Shown: one piece after another, positions 14,259 through 23,998 of the stretch | Position numbering within the stretch: the first letter of the stretch is position 1 | Layout: each line of letters begins with the position of its first letter | Source of the DNA: Gp7-AA10 sp035636095 | GTDB lineage: Bacteria > Acidobacteriota > Thermoanaerobaculia > Gp7-AA8 | Direction of reading: 5' to 3' | Assembly: GCA_035636095.1 (NCBI GenBank) | Contig: DASPZU010000004.1 | Location: 1-34,991 of the forward strand | DNA: 34,991 nucleotides | Translations under genes and position numbers: made by a program | The notes under the pieces: model-generated | Databases searched by the model: none | What the model saw: only the letters and a program-made list of their open reading frames with translations | Told to the model about the DNA's origin: nothing

Positions 14259-16220
14259 ATGGCAAATCGTCTAGCGAAAGAGACTTCTCCGTACCTTCTA
14301 CAGCACGCGCACAACCCCGTCGAATGGTTTGCATGGGGAGAAGAGGCGCTCGCCAAGGCGCGCGCCGAGGACAAGCCGATTTTTCTCTCCATCGGGTATT
14401 CGGCCTGTCATTGGTGTCATGTCATGGAGCGCGAGTCGTTCGAGAACGAGGAGATCGCGCGCGTTCTGAACGACAACTTCGTGTCGATCAAAGTCGATCG
14501 CGAGGAGCGCCCCGACATCGATTCGATCTACATGCAGGCCGTGCAACTCATGACCGGTCACGGCGGATGGCCGATGTCGGTCTTTCTCACGCCGGACGGC
14601 GGACCGTTTTACGCCGGAACATATTTTCCGCCTGACGATCGCCATGGGATGCCGGGATTCAAGCGCGTGCTGGCGCACGTCGCCGACGCCTATCGATCGC
14701 GGCGCAATGATGTGCAGGCAGCGTCCGAACAAGTGCGTGAGGTAATCAACAGCACGTTGCAGACGCGCGGCACTGTCAGCGTCGAGCGAGGGACGCTCGA
14801 TCGCGCGGCCGCCATGATCGCCGGCAACTACGACGAAGTGCACGGAGGATTCGGCAGCGCTCCAAAATTTCCGCCGTCGATGACGCTCGATTTTCTGATG
14901 CAGGTCAGCGGCTACGACGAGATCATCACCAGCACGCTGACGCAGATGGCGCGGGGCGGAATGTACGATCAGATCGGCGGAGGATTTCATCGCTACTCGA
15001 CCGATGCGGAATGGCTCGTGCCGCATTTTGAGAAGATGCTTTACGACAACGCCCTGCTGGCGCGCCTCTACACGCGAGCGTGGCAGTGGAAGAAGAATCT
15101 CTTCTTCGCCCGCATCGCCAACGAAATCCTCGGCTTCGTGCAGCGCGAGATGACTTCGCCCGACGGCGGTTTTTATTCGACGCTCGACGCCGACAGCGAA
15201 GGCGAAGAGGGCAAGTTCTACGTCTGGTCGCGCGAGGAAGTCCTGCGGGTGTTAGGCGAGGACGAAGGGCGCGTCTTCTGCGAACTGTTCGACGTGACGG
15301 ACCGAGGCAATTGGGAAGGCGCGAACATCCTTCACCTTGTCGGCGATGTGGAGTCGCACGCCGATCTCGTCGCTCGCGGAAAGTGCAAGCTGTACGGCGT
15401 GCGATCGCAGCGCGTCTGGCCCGCTCGCGACGAAAAAATTCTGTCAAGCTGGAACGGCTGGATGCTGGCAGCCTTCGCCGATGCCTGCCTGGCTTTCGAT
15501 CGATATGAGGACGTTGTTGGCAAGAATGCCGAATTTCTAATCAAGCGCATCGACACAAATGGTCGATTGATGCGACATGCATCAATTCCGGGCTTACTCG
15601 AGGATTACGCCGGCGTGGCATGGGGACTCACGCTGGCATACGAGGCCGTTCATGAGCGCCGATATCTCGATTGCGCGAATCAGCTTCTGGAACAGATTCG
15701 CACGCGCTTCGCAGACGAGGAGCACGGCGGCTTCTACGACACGCCGATCGATCATGAAAAATTGATCACGCGACCGAAGGACCTCTTCGACAACGCGACG
15801 CCCTCGGGAAACTCGGTCGCCTGCGATGTTCTCCTGCGTCACGCGTTGCTGTTCGGCCGCGAGGCGTACGCAGAAATCGCGACGCGCGCGCTGGAGTCGA
15901 TCATGCCAGTCGTCGATCGTTATCCCTCCGGCTTCGGATTTCTGTTAGGCGTTGCCGAATGGCGCGCGGCCCAGCCGAAGGAAATCGCGATCACGGGACC
16001 AATCAACGATGCAACGTTCCGCGCACTGCAGCGCGTCGTCGGCGAGGAATTCCTCCCCCATCGCGTGCTTGTAGCCGGCAGCGAATCGGCCGATCTGCCG
16101 CTGATGCAAAATCGCGACGCGAATCGCGTCATGGCCTACGTCTGCCAGGCCTACGCCTGCGCCGAGCCGACGGCGGATCCGGCTCGATTCCGAGAGCTGC
16201 TGACCGTCGCGCGCGCGTAA
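14259..16220 (+). CDS. YyaL/SSP411-type thioredoxin-domain protein (DUF255)
   Basis: The 653-residue protein is of the family that joins an N-terminal thioredoxin-like domain (about 1-165) to an (alpha/alpha)6-barrel resembling N-acylglucosamine 2-epimerases. Hallmarks are MANRLAKETSPYLLQHAHNP at the start, the CxxC in SACHWCHVM (Cys50, Cys53), VDREERPDID, then GHGGWPMSVFLTPDG, then FGSAPKFPPS, and LSSWNGWMLAAF. The biochemical role of the family is unknown. The ATG at 14259 gives exactly the conserved N-terminus; an upstream in-frame ATG at 14133 would read through xerC and the repeat. No Shine-Dalgarno is visible because the preceding bases belong to repeat element C. The stop overlaps the next start (TAATG). 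Confidence 0.93.
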   Translation: MANRLAKETSPYLLQHAHNPVEWFAWGEEALAKARAEDKPIFLSIGYSACHWCHVMERESFENEEIARVLNDNFVSIKVDREERPDIDSIYMQAVQLMTGHGGWPMSVFLTPDGGPFYAGTYFPPDDRHGMPGFKRVLAHVADAYRSRRNDVQAASEQVREVINSTLQTRGTVSVERGTLDRAAAMIAGNYDEVHGGFGSAPKFPPSMTLDFLMQVSGYDEIITSTLTQMARGGMYDQIGGGFHRYSTDAEWLVPHFEKMLYDNALLARLYTRAWQWKKNLFFARIANEILGFVQREMTSPDGGFYSTLDADSEGEEGKFYVWSREEVLRVLGEDEGRVFCELFDVTDRGNWEGANILHLVGDVESHADLVARGKCKLYGVRSQRVWPARDEKILSSWNGWMLAAFADACLAFDRYEDVVGKNAEFLIKRIDTNGRLMRHASIPGLLEDYAGVAWGLTLAYEAVHERRYLDCANQLLEQIRTRFADEEHGGFYDTPIDHEKLITRPKDLFDNATPSGNSVACDVLLRHALLFGREAYAEIATRALESIMPVVDRYPSGFGFLLGVAEWRAAQPKEIAITGPINDATFRALQRVVGEEFLPHRVLVAGSESADLPLMQNRDANRVMAYVCQAYACAEPTADPARFRELLTVARA

Positions 16221-18160
16221 TGGTGAGACAGCACGCCGGCGCGGCCGCATTGTTTCTGCTGTTGGCGATCTTGATGACCTGGCCGCTGACGCGGAACCTG
16301 AATCGCGCCGTGGCGTACCCCGGCGACCCATACATCAACACCTGGATCCTCGATTGGGACTGGTATGCGACATTCCACCGGCCCCTGCACCTGTTCGACG
16401 CAAATGCGTTCTATCCCGCGCGATACTCGCTGGCCTACAGTGAAAATCTCTATGGCATCGCGCTGCTTCTCTTTCCGTTTCGTGCTGCCGGATCGGGTCC
16501 GATCACGGCACATAACATCGCTGTGCTTCTCGGATTTGCGTTCTGCGGCTACGGCGCTTATGCGCTCGGCAGGTTAATGACGGGAAGCGGGCCGGCGGGG
16601 ATCGTGGCCGGGATTTTTTACGAGTTCGTGCCCTATCGTTTCACCCACCTGCCTCATGTGCAGCACATCTGGGCCGGAACGCTTCCGATTCTTCTGGCCG
16701 CGCTGCTCTGGTACGCGCAGAAGCCGACGTGGCAGCGGGCGGCGTTGTTTGGAGCCGCGTTTCTCTTCAACGGCCTGTGCAACATTCACTGGCTGCTGTT
16801 TGGATCCGTTGCGGTCGCGGCCACTATCGTGATTGTCAGACCGCGTCTTTTACCGCTGACCGTCTGCACGGCATTCGCGATCCTTTTGCTTGCGGTTTTC
16901 CTGCAGCCGTATCGCGAAGCCGCGGACATCTTTGGAATGCGCTGGTCATGGAGCGAGACCAGGCTCTTTTCTGCAATGCCATCCGACTGGCTGATCAGTA
17001 ACTTTCACAACCGCCTTTACGCCCCGCTCCGCAATCCCAGCGTCGATCCCGAGCGCTGGCTGTTCCCTGGCGCGCTTTCGCTCATCCTCGGCGCGCTGGC
17101 GTTCATGAGCAGGAACAGAAAGCCGCTCCAGATCGCCGGCCTGTGGATCGGCATCGGATTCTTCGGTTCCCTCGGTCTGCACACTGTGTTTCACCGCTTT
17201 CTTTTTCGATATGTGCCGGTGTTTCAGGCGGTTCGAGTTCCGGCGCGATGGGCAGCGATCGCGTTGGTTGGTCTGGCGATCCTGGTTGCGATCGGAACAG
17301 CGTTGATCGCAAGAGGACGAACATGGGTTTCTGTAATCGTGGCACTCGCGTTTCTTGCCGAGCTGCGATCAGCACCGGTTCTCTGGTACATCGCTCCAAC
17401 GGAGATTCCTCCAGTTGAGCAATGGATCGCACAGGAGAGGCCACACGCGATCGTCGAACTGCCGATCGTTCCGGGCTTGGAGCATGGCGCAATGCTTCGG
17501 GCAACATCGCACCATGTCCCGATGGTGAATGGAATATCGGGCTTCGCGCCGCCGCAATATGCTCGCCTCGCAACGCTGGCCCAGGAATGGTCTGAGGGTC
17601 TTTTCCCCGAGCTCCAACGCATCGGCGTTTCCCATGTGGTGGTTCACGCCGACGCAATCGATGCCGCGGGTCGTGCCTCTCTGGCGCGGGCGATCACTCA
17701 GAATCAGATCGCATTTCGACGCCGCTTCGACGCCGGCATCCTCGGCGACTGGCTGTTCGAGATCGGTGGACAGTCTGTACGCTCACCGGATCTCGACGCC
17801 ATGCTTCTCGGCATGCCGACGCGCGCTGAAGGTACATTCGGAGCGTTTTTCTCTCCACCGCCCGGCGCCAGAGTCACGAGCCAGACAGTGATGTCCGGCT
17901 TCGCGTTCTCGCCGTTCGGGATCCGAAGCGTGACTCTACTCGTCAACAATGGAGCGATTCGTCTTCCCACCAGGTTGGACTCCGATCCTCAGTTGCAGCG
18001 TGAGTTCCAGTGGTATCCGCAGACAACCAAACCGAAATTTACAGCGCAGTTTCGAGAACGTCCGCCAGGTGTATGGACACACACCGACATTCAGCCCGAG
18101 ATCATCGACGGGCGCGGAAATCGCGTACTGCTCGAGGATCGTTGGGTCGAGTGGCCGTGA
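16220..18160 (+). CDS. Large multi-pass membrane protein, possible GT-C-like glycosyltransferase
   Basis: This is a 646-residue protein. After an N-terminal membrane helix (about 6-22), the first loop contains YPGDPYINTWILDWDWY, an acidic loop placed as in GT-C-type enzymes that use lipid-linked sugars. About ten further hydrophobic segments follow up to residue 400 or so. The remaining C-terminal part is soluble and probably periplasmic, with VVVHADAID and a beta-rich end. The overall plan resembles uncharacterised membrane proteins found beside polysaccharide or glycosylation genes, but no specific family was recognised and the enzymatic role is only a guess. The ATG overlaps the stop of the previous gene (TAATG). 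It is convergent with the 2OG oxygenase gene, 18 bases apart. Confidence 0.8.
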   Translation: MVRQHAGAAALFLLLAILMTWPLTRNLNRAVAYPGDPYINTWILDWDWYATFHRPLHLFDANAFYPARYSLAYSENLYGIALLLFPFRAAGSGPITAHNIAVLLGFAFCGYGAYALGRLMTGSGPAGIVAGIFYEFVPYRFTHLPHVQHIWAGTLPILLAALLWYAQKPTWQRAALFGAAFLFNGLCNIHWLLFGSVAVAATIVIVRPRLLPLTVCTAFAILLLAVFLQPYREAADIFGMRWSWSETRLFSAMPSDWLISNFHNRLYAPLRNPSVDPERWLFPGALSLILGALAFMSRNRKPLQIAGLWIGIGFFGSLGLHTVFHRFLFRYVPVFQAVRVPARWAAIALVGLAILVAIGTALIARGRTWVSVIVALAFLAELRSAPVLWYIAPTEIPPVEQWIAQERPHAIVELPIVPGLEHGAMLRATSHHVPMVNGISGFAPPQYARLATLAQEWSEGLFPELQRIGVSHVVVHADAIDAAGRASLARAITQNQIAFRRRFDAGILGDWLFEIGGQSVRSPDLDAMLLGMPTRAEGTFGAFFSPPPGARVTSQTVMSGFAFSPFGIRSVTLLVNNGAIRLPTRLDSDPQLQREFQWYPQTTKPKFTAQFRERPPGVWTHTDIQPEIIDGRGNRVLLEDRWVEWP

Positions 18161-18178
18161 CCACTACGGCGGGCCGTT

Positions 18179-18871
18179 CTACGAAATGAAGATCGTGTCG
18201 TGTGGCCTCGAACGCTCCTCCAACGGTCTGCCGGCCGTGTAGTAGTAAAGCGAGACCGATTTCCGGGTGACACCCCTCGGCGATCTGAGCGGATCCGGGT
18301 GGCCGTGGAATGAGGTATCGGTTGTCGAAAAGATCACGGTGCGGTTGAAAATTGGAAGGATGCGCTTCCGGCACTCTTTTCCGTCCCGATCCCATAGCTC
18401 CAGGTGACCGCCGTACTCTTCCCGCCAGTCCTTATTCAGATAGATCAGCATGTTCAGCCGACGATCGAGCTTGAGCTTCGGATGCACGTTGAAGTCGGCA
18501 TGAACTTTCAGAAAGCCGCCCGGCTCGATCTGATGCAGCCCGCCGCCGCCGAAATACGGGTCGGGAATCAGTCCTTCGATTCCGGTCAGGGCCTCGAGCC
18601 AAAGAAGCATTTCGAACGCGTTCATGTCATTCAAGAAACTGCGGACGTCCTCGGAAACGCTGCTCCGCTCGTAGGAGTATCCGAGTTTCTTCTCCAGGGG
18701 ATTATCGAACCGCATCCACTGCGTATCGCCCGGCGCAGGAAAATAGCGTAGTACTCCATCGAGGACGTCGTTTGCGAACAGCTCGTCGAGGACGACATGT
18801 GGAAACGGCTCCGCGTTGAGGTAATGATCCCGGAACGCGCGCGCGCCGTAATTGAGTCTCAGCGATGCCAT
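18179..18871 (-). CDS. 2-oxoglutarate/Fe(II)-dependent oxygenase (prolyl 4-hydroxylase-like)
   Basis: The 230-residue protein has the double-stranded beta-helix signature of this superfamily. The first metal-ligand pair H-x-D is in LKVHADFNVHPK (His124, Asp126). It is followed by RRLNMLIYLNKDW and EYGGHLELWD. The distal His is in TDTSFHGHPDPL (His189 or His191), and a basic residue that would bind the 2-oxoglutarate carboxylate is in TRKSVSLYYY (Arg203/Lys204). Members hydroxylate proteins or small molecules; the substrate here is unknown. No signal peptide is seen, so it is cytosolic. It lies 21 bases after the fibronectin-type lipoprotein gene and is probably co-transcribed with it. No clear Shine-Dalgarno precedes the ATG. 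Confidence 0.88.
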   Translation of the reverse strand: MASLRLNYGARAFRDHYLNAEPFPHVVLDELFANDVLDGVLRYFPAPGDTQWMRFDNPLEKKLGYSYERSSVSEDVRSFLNDMNAFEMLLWLEALTGIEGLIPDPYFGGGGLHQIEPGGFLKVHADFNVHPKLKLDRRLNMLIYLNKDWREEYGGHLELWDRDGKECRKRILPIFNRTVIFSTTDTSFHGHPDPLRSPRGVTRKSVSLYYYTAGRPLEERSRPHDTIFIS

Positions 18872-18892
18872 ACCGATTTTGAAATCTGACTA

Positions 18893-19963
18893 TCAGGGCG
18901 TCTTCGGTACCAATACCCAATCCGTTTTGGCGGCGTTGCTCTCGTTGCCGCTCTTGTCGACCGCGCTGACTTCGTAGAAATACGAGATGCCGGGATGGAC
19001 AGTGGCGTCGGTGTAGTTCGTCTGCGTCAGCGGATGATCGAAGACCAGGGGGACTTTGCCCACCGGCGTGAGCTTCTCGATTCCTGAGCCTTCGGTCCGC
19101 CAGATGCGATAGCCCGCCAGATCGGGCGCGTCGACGGCGTCCCACACCAGCCTCACGGCGTTGGTTTCGACGAGCACAGTCAGGCCGGTTGGCACCGGCG
19201 GGGGCTGCAGATCCTTGAATTGCGCGGTGGCGGGGGCCGACGGATCGCTTTCGATGATGGGCTTGCCGCTAGTGGCCACCGCCGTCACGACATATTGATA
19301 GGTCCCGTAAGCCGGCACATCGGTGTAGGTCGTCCTTGCGACCGGTGTGGGATTGATCGGAACCGCCAGCTCGTCGATGGCCTGATTCGGAGGCGTGCGG
19401 TAAATGTTGTACCCGAAGACATTGGCCTTCTCGGGCGCGTTCCAGGTCAGCACGATCCCTTCCGGTTTTGCGGACGCGGTGAGCGAACCGGGCGACGCAG
19501 GAACATCGCCCGGAATGATGCTGGCGATGTTGGAAAGCTCGCTCCTGGCACTGGCCCCCTCAGTCACAACGCCGTAAGCAAGGCGACCGTGCAAGGGTGG
19601 CGAATCTTCGTAGACCAGCTTCGCGCCCACGGTCGCCCTCGGCAGATCGGCGCTCTCGATGCTGTCGATCCGCTGCCGCAAACGCATGAATTGCTGCGGC
19701 CCCATTGGCGGAAGCTTCGCAAGTGCATCAGCAGCCGCCTCTTCGATGGCGCGGTAGACAACGATGCGGCGAATGTCACCGAGCTTCTGGCCGGCCGTCG
19801 TCATTGAGGGAAAGCTCCAGGAGAGAATTACTTTGGCGCCCCGCTGTGCTACAACGAGATCGCTGACCGCCTTGGGGATGACCGGGACGGGCGGGTGCGG
19901 ATCGCCGCGCTTGCCGCACGCGACTGTCAGGACGATCGCGGCAGCAGCCAGCGATTTTCTCAT
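18893..19963 (-). CDS. Lipoprotein with fibronectin type III-like domains
   Basis: The 356-residue protein has a lipoprotein signal ending at LTVAC (Cys16), followed by GKRGDPHPPVP, a motif seen just after the lipid-modified Cys in a group of small outer-membrane lipoproteins. Three fibronectin type III-like domains follow, at about 30-145, 150-250 and 255-353. Each has the V-x-L-x-W strand (ILSWSF, IVLTWNAP, VRLVWDAVD) and the Y-x-Y/F-x-V-x-A-V strand (YQYVVTAVAT, YFYEVSAVDKSGNES). It is probably anchored in the envelope and exposed to the periplasm or surface; the ligand is unknown. It diverges from glmS with 27 bases between the start codons, so the promoters must overlap neighbouring coding sequence. 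Confidence 0.85.
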   Translation of the reverse strand: MRKSLAAAAIVLTVACGKRGDPHPPVPVIPKAVSDLVVAQRGAKVILSWSFPSMTTAGQKLGDIRRIVVYRAIEEAAADALAKLPPMGPQQFMRLRQRIDSIESADLPRATVGAKLVYEDSPPLHGRLAYGVVTEGASARSELSNIASIIPGDVPASPGSLTASAKPEGIVLTWNAPEKANVFGYNIYRTPPNQAIDELAVPINPTPVARTTYTDVPAYGTYQYVVTAVATSGKPIIESDPSAPATAQFKDLQPPPVPTGLTVLVETNAVRLVWDAVDAPDLAGYRIWRTEGSGIEKLTPVGKVPLVFDHPLTQTNYTDATVHPGISYFYEVSAVDKSGNESNAAKTDWVLVPKTP

Positions 19964-19990
19964 CGGCGCTGCATTGTAAAGGACGAGTCC

Positions 19991-21823
19991 ATGTGCGGAA
20001 TCATCGGTTACGTCGGCACGCGTGATGTGGTGCCGGTCCTCATCGGCGGGTTGAAAAAACTCGAGTACCGCGGATACGACAGCGCCGGCATCGCAGTCGT
20101 CAACGGTCAGGGGGTGGAAGTGGTGCGGGCCGAGGGGAAGCTGAACAATCTGGAAGCGAAGCTGAACGCCAAGCCGCTCCAGGGCACCTTCGGCATGGGT
20201 CACACCCGGTGGGCGACACATGGAAAGCCGAACGAGAACAACGCCCATCCCCATCGCGACTGCACCGGACAAGTGGTCGTCATTCACAACGGCATCATCG
20301 AAAACTTTCTCCCGCTGAAGCAGAACCTTCAGAAAGCGGGACATCAGTTCAAGACCGAGACGGATACCGAAGTCGTCGCGCACCTGATCGAGGAGAAATT
20401 GAAAGGCGGCGTGAAGTTCGTCGATGCCGTCAAGAAGACGCTAAAAGAGCTGGAAGGGCACTACGCGCTGGTGATGATCGACGGCAGCGAGCCGGGAACG
20501 ATCGTGGCCGCCAAGCACGGCCCTCCACTCGTCATCGGCCTCGGCGAAAACGAAAACATCATCGCCTCCGACGTCGCGCCGCTGCTCTCTTACACTCGCA
20601 ACATCATCTATCTCGAAGACGGCGAATACGCGGTCGCGGATCAGAAATCCGTGAAGGTCTACGACCAGAACGATCGCCCGGTCGAACGCGCGCCCAAAAA
20701 AATCATGTGGGACGCCGTGATGGCCGAAAAAGAAGGCTACCGGCACTACATGCTCAAGGAAATCCACGAGCAGCCACGCGCGGTGCGCGACACCTTCAAC
20801 GGCCGGATGTTCGAGGAATCGGGCGACATCTACTTCAACGATCTCGAATTCACGCCCGAGCAGTGGGCGCGATTCGAGCGCGTGCACATCGTCGCTTGCG
20901 GAACGTCATGGCATGCCGGCCTGGTCGGCAAGTTTCTGCTGGAAGAGGCCGCCCGGATCCCGATCGAGGTCGACTACGGATCGGAATATCGCTATCGCAA
21001 TCCGATCGTCGACGAGAACACGCTGGTCATCGGCGTCACGCAGTCTGGCGAGACCGCCGACACCCTCGCCGGCATGCAGGAAGCGAAGGCCAAGGGTGCC
21101 AGGCTGATCACGATCTGCAACGTGATCGGTGCGGCCGCCACGCGCATGTCCGACGGCGTCATCTACACCAACGCCGGGCCGGAGATCGGCGTCGCATCGA
21201 CCAAGGCCTTCACGACCCAGCTCACCGCGCTCTATCTGCTCTCGCTCTACATCCGGCAGCTTCGCGGCGAAGATCGCGATGACCTCCGCTACTCGATGCA
21301 CGAGATGCGCGTGCTGCCGCACAAGCTCGAGACCATTCTCAAGAAGGAACGGCAGATCGAGGAGCTGGCGCACCGCTATTACAAGTCGCAGGATTTCCTA
21401 TTCCTGGGCCGGGGCGTTCACTATCCGATCGCGCTGGAGGGGGCGCTCAAGCTGAAGGAAATCTCCTACATTCACGCCGAGGGGTATCCGGCGGGCGAGA
21501 TGAAGCATGGACCGATCGCGCTGATCGACGAGAACATGCCGGTGGTCGCCATCGCGACCCACACGCCGGTTTACGACAAAGTCGTCTCGAATCTGCAGGA
21601 AGTGAAGGCGCGCGACGGAAAGCTGCTCGTGATTTGCGATGAGGGCGACGAAGCCATGGGGAAGATAGCGGACGACGTCATCGAGATTCCATGGACCGTC
21701 GAGCCGCTGCAGCCGATCCTGGCGGTCGTGCCGACCCAGCTTCTGGCGTATCACATCGCTTTGCGACGCGGTTGTGACGTCGACCAGCCCAGAAACCTGG
21801 CCAAGAGCGTAACTGTCGAATAG
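19991..21823 (+). CDS. glmS: Glutamine-fructose-6-phosphate aminotransferase (isomerizing)
   Basis: It makes glucosamine 6-phosphate from fructose 6-phosphate and glutamine, the first step toward UDP-GlcNAc for peptidoglycan and lipid A. It has 610 residues, the standard length. The N-terminal class II amidotransferase domain starts MCGIIGYVG, so Cys2 becomes the nucleophile after Met removal, and it carries YRGYDSAG and TRWATHGKPN. Two SIS domains follow: IVACGTSWHAG and GVTQSGETADTLAG, then FLGRGVHYPIALEGALKLKE. The C-terminus DQPRNLAKSVTVE is the classical one. AAGGACGAG precedes the ATG. No glmS ribozyme was recognised upstream, as only 27 bases are available. Confidence 0.98.
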   Translation: MCGIIGYVGTRDVVPVLIGGLKKLEYRGYDSAGIAVVNGQGVEVVRAEGKLNNLEAKLNAKPLQGTFGMGHTRWATHGKPNENNAHPHRDCTGQVVVIHNGIIENFLPLKQNLQKAGHQFKTETDTEVVAHLIEEKLKGGVKFVDAVKKTLKELEGHYALVMIDGSEPGTIVAAKHGPPLVIGLGENENIIASDVAPLLSYTRNIIYLEDGEYAVADQKSVKVYDQNDRPVERAPKKIMWDAVMAEKEGYRHYMLKEIHEQPRAVRDTFNGRMFEESGDIYFNDLEFTPEQWARFERVHIVACGTSWHAGLVGKFLLEEAARIPIEVDYGSEYRYRNPIVDENTLVIGVTQSGETADTLAGMQEAKAKGARLITICNVIGAAATRMSDGVIYTNAGPEIGVASTKAFTTQLTALYLLSLYIRQLRGEDRDDLRYSMHEMRVLPHKLETILKKERQIEELAHRYYKSQDFLFLGRGVHYPIALEGALKLKEISYIHAEGYPAGEMKHGPIALIDENMPVVAIATHTPVYDKVVSNLQEVKARDGKLLVICDEGDEAMGKIADDVIEIPWTVEPLQPILAVVPTQLLAYHIALRRGCDVDQPRNLAKSVTVE

Positions 21824-21849
21824 AATCCCCGCTTCAGCTCGGAGGATTC

Positions 21850-23850
21850 ATGAAAAAACCCACCCGATTCCTTTTCATTGCGATAGCTCTATTCACAGCA
21901 ATCCCTCTTCTGGCGGATCCGCCGCCGCTCATCCCGCGCGAGGTTTTGTTCGGCAATCCCGAACGCGCCGCTCCGCAGCTCTCTCCCGACGCCAAACGCC
22001 TGGCGTGGCTGGCGCCCGACAAGAAAAACGTGCTGCAGGTGTGGGTGAAGACGGTCGGCAAAGACGACGATCGCATGGTGACGGCGGACAAGAAACGCGG
22101 CATCCGCATTTACTTCTGGGCACCCGATGACCGAACGTTGCTGTATCTGCAGGATAACGACGGCGACGAAAACTTTCACGTCTACGGCGTTGATCTCGAT
22201 GCCGGCACGGTCCGCGACTACACCGCCTTTCAGGGCGTCCGCGCGGGCGTCATCGCGGTCGAACCTGAAATCGCGAACGAGATCCTGGTGCAGATGAACG
22301 CCCGTGACCGCCATGTGTTCGATGTCTACCGGTTGACTCTCGACTCCGGCGCGCTGAGTCTCGACACCAAGAACCCGGGCGACGTCGCAGGATGGGAAGT
22401 GGACAAGAAGCTCAACGTCCTGGGGGCAACCGTCACGACGCCCGACGGCGGAACGGAAATCCGAGTTCGCGACAATGCGCAGTCGCCCTGGCGGACGTGG
22501 ATCACTGCGCCGCAGGAAGAGAACCTGAACTTCATCGAGCTGACAGCCGACGGCAAGGCCGCCTACGTCGAGACCTCGATCGGCAGCGATACCACCCGTC
22601 TCGTCCGAAAGGATCTCGCCACCGGAACGGAAGCGCTGATCGCGACCTCGGACGAAGTCGACGTCGGCATCGAAGTCATCAACCCCCGGACCCGCGCCAT
22701 CGAGGCGGTGTCGTTCGAGCCGGGCCGCCGCACGTGGAGAGTCATCGACCCCTCCGTGAGCACCGATTTTGATGCCATCGCCAAGCTGGATCCAGGCGAT
22801 TTCGTGATCATCAATCGCGACCGTGCCGACAAGCATTGGCTGATCGCCTTTACGTCCGACCGCGGACCGATCAAGTACTTCGACTGGGATCGCGACGCGA
22901 AGAAGGGCACATTTCTCTTTACGAATCGGCCGAAGCTCGAGGGGCGGCAGCTCGCCGAAATGCGGCCCGTCACGATCAAAACGCGCGACGGCCTGAACAT
23001 GCACGCCTACCTCACGCTGCCGGCCGGCGTTCCCCCGAAGAATTTGCCGATGGTCCTCTTTCCGCACGGCGGTCCGTGGGCGCGCGACGTCTGGGGCTAC
23101 AGCTCGTTCGCTCAGTGGCTCGCGAACCGCGGCTACGCCGTCCTGATGCCGAATTTCCGCGGCTCGACAGGGTACGGCAAAAAGTTTCTGCATGCCGGCG
23201 ACAAGCAGTGGGGTCTCAAGATGCACGACGACCTCATCGACGCCGCCAATTGGGCGGTCAAGCAGGGCTTTGTCGATCCAAAGCGCATCGCGATCATGGG
23301 CGGTTCTTACGGCGGATACGCAACGCTCGCCGGGGTGACGTTTACGCCCGACTATTTCGCATGCGGCGTCGACATCGTCGGTCCCTCGAATCTCCGCACT
23401 CTTTTGGGATCCATACCGCCGTACTGGAAACCGATCGTCAAGGTCTTTCACACGCGCATGGGAAACCCGGAGGATCCAAAGGACACGGAGTTGATTCGCA
23501 ACGCTTCGCCGTTGTTCAAGGCAAATCAGATCAAGCGGCCGCTGCTCATCGGACAAGGGGCCAATGATCCACGCGTGAATAAGGCGGAGTCGGAGCAGAT
23601 CGTCGATGCCATTCAGAAGAACGGCGGGTCGGTCATCTACGTCGTTTACAGCGATGAGGGACACGGCTTTGCACGGCCCGAGAACTCCATCGACTTCAAC
23701 GCTCGCGCCGAAAACTTCCTCTCCGGTTGCCTCGGTGGCCGAGCGGAGCCCATCAGCGGGGGCGATCGCTATCCCGGATCGACCGCGACTGTGAAGGTCA
23801 TCGACAAAGGCAAAGAGGTCCCGAAGATGGCCGGTCCCGGAGGTCAGTAA
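21850..23850 (+). CDS. Secreted S9-family prolyl oligopeptidase-like serine peptidase
   Basis: The 666-residue protein has a Sec signal peptide (1-22, MKKPTRFLFIAIALF then LLADP), a beta-propeller region (about 40-370) and a C-terminal alpha/beta-hydrolase domain. The catalytic triad is readable: Ser486 in GGSYGGYA, Asp573 in GANDPRVNKAE and His605 in DEGHGFARPEN. The substrate pocket stretch PHGGPWARD and NFRGSTGYGK are typical of S9 peptidases, which trim short peptides. It probably works in the periplasm or outside the cell. GGAGG lies 5 bases before the ATG. It is 26 bases after glmS and may share its transcript, although there is no functional link. The last 40 residues (Gly/Pro/Lys-rich) extend beyond the usual domain. 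Confidence 0.95.
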   Translation: MKKPTRFLFIAIALFTAIPLLADPPPLIPREVLFGNPERAAPQLSPDAKRLAWLAPDKKNVLQVWVKTVGKDDDRMVTADKKRGIRIYFWAPDDRTLLYLQDNDGDENFHVYGVDLDAGTVRDYTAFQGVRAGVIAVEPEIANEILVQMNARDRHVFDVYRLTLDSGALSLDTKNPGDVAGWEVDKKLNVLGATVTTPDGGTEIRVRDNAQSPWRTWITAPQEENLNFIELTADGKAAYVETSIGSDTTRLVRKDLATGTEALIATSDEVDVGIEVINPRTRAIEAVSFEPGRRTWRVIDPSVSTDFDAIAKLDPGDFVIINRDRADKHWLIAFTSDRGPIKYFDWDRDAKKGTFLFTNRPKLEGRQLAEMRPVTIKTRDGLNMHAYLTLPAGVPPKNLPMVLFPHGGPWARDVWGYSSFAQWLANRGYAVLMPNFRGSTGYGKKFLHAGDKQWGLKMHDDLIDAANWAVKQGFVDPKRIAIMGGSYGGYATLAGVTFTPDYFACGVDIVGPSNLRTLLGSIPPYWKPIVKVFHTRMGNPEDPKDTELIRNASPLFKANQIKRPLLIGQGANDPRVNKAESEQIVDAIQKNGGSVIYVVYSDEGHGFARPENSIDFNARAENFLSGCLGGRAEPISGGDRYPGSTATVKVIDKGKEVPKMAGPGGQ

Positions 23851-23936
23851 AAAGTAACGCCAGGCGACCTTTCCTCGTCACAGCGGCATGCAGAAGTTGA
23901 TGCTTGCCGCTGTGGCGATCCTTCTCGCAAAGTAAT

Positions 23937-23998
23937 GTTGCTGGGTTGCTGAGTTGTCAAACCAAGCAACTCAGCAACCGAGCAACCTAGAAACCCAG
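23937..23998. repeat. Inverted octamer-repeat element D downstream of the S9 peptidase
   Basis: The left arm (23937-23956) is GTTG followed by CTGGGTTG and CTGAGTTG. The right arm (23967-23998) in reverse complement is four 8-base units: CTGGGTTT, CTAGGTTG, CTCGGTTG and CTGAGTTG. The spacer is 10 bases. The consensus CTnGGTTG shares the GGTTG core with elements A-C. It lies where a possible small reading frame is interrupted. Confidence 0.85.

Noticed and set aside
19964..19990. glmS ribozyme upstream of glmS
   Set aside because: Only 27 bases separate glmS from the divergent lipoprotein gene, with no room for the ribozyme fold, and its core sequence was not seen.
23881..23912. Hairpin CAGCGGCA...TGCCGCTG after the S9 peptidase as a terminator
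   Set aside because: The 8-base arms are separated by a 16-base loop and no T-tract follows, so a Rho-independent terminator is not supported.
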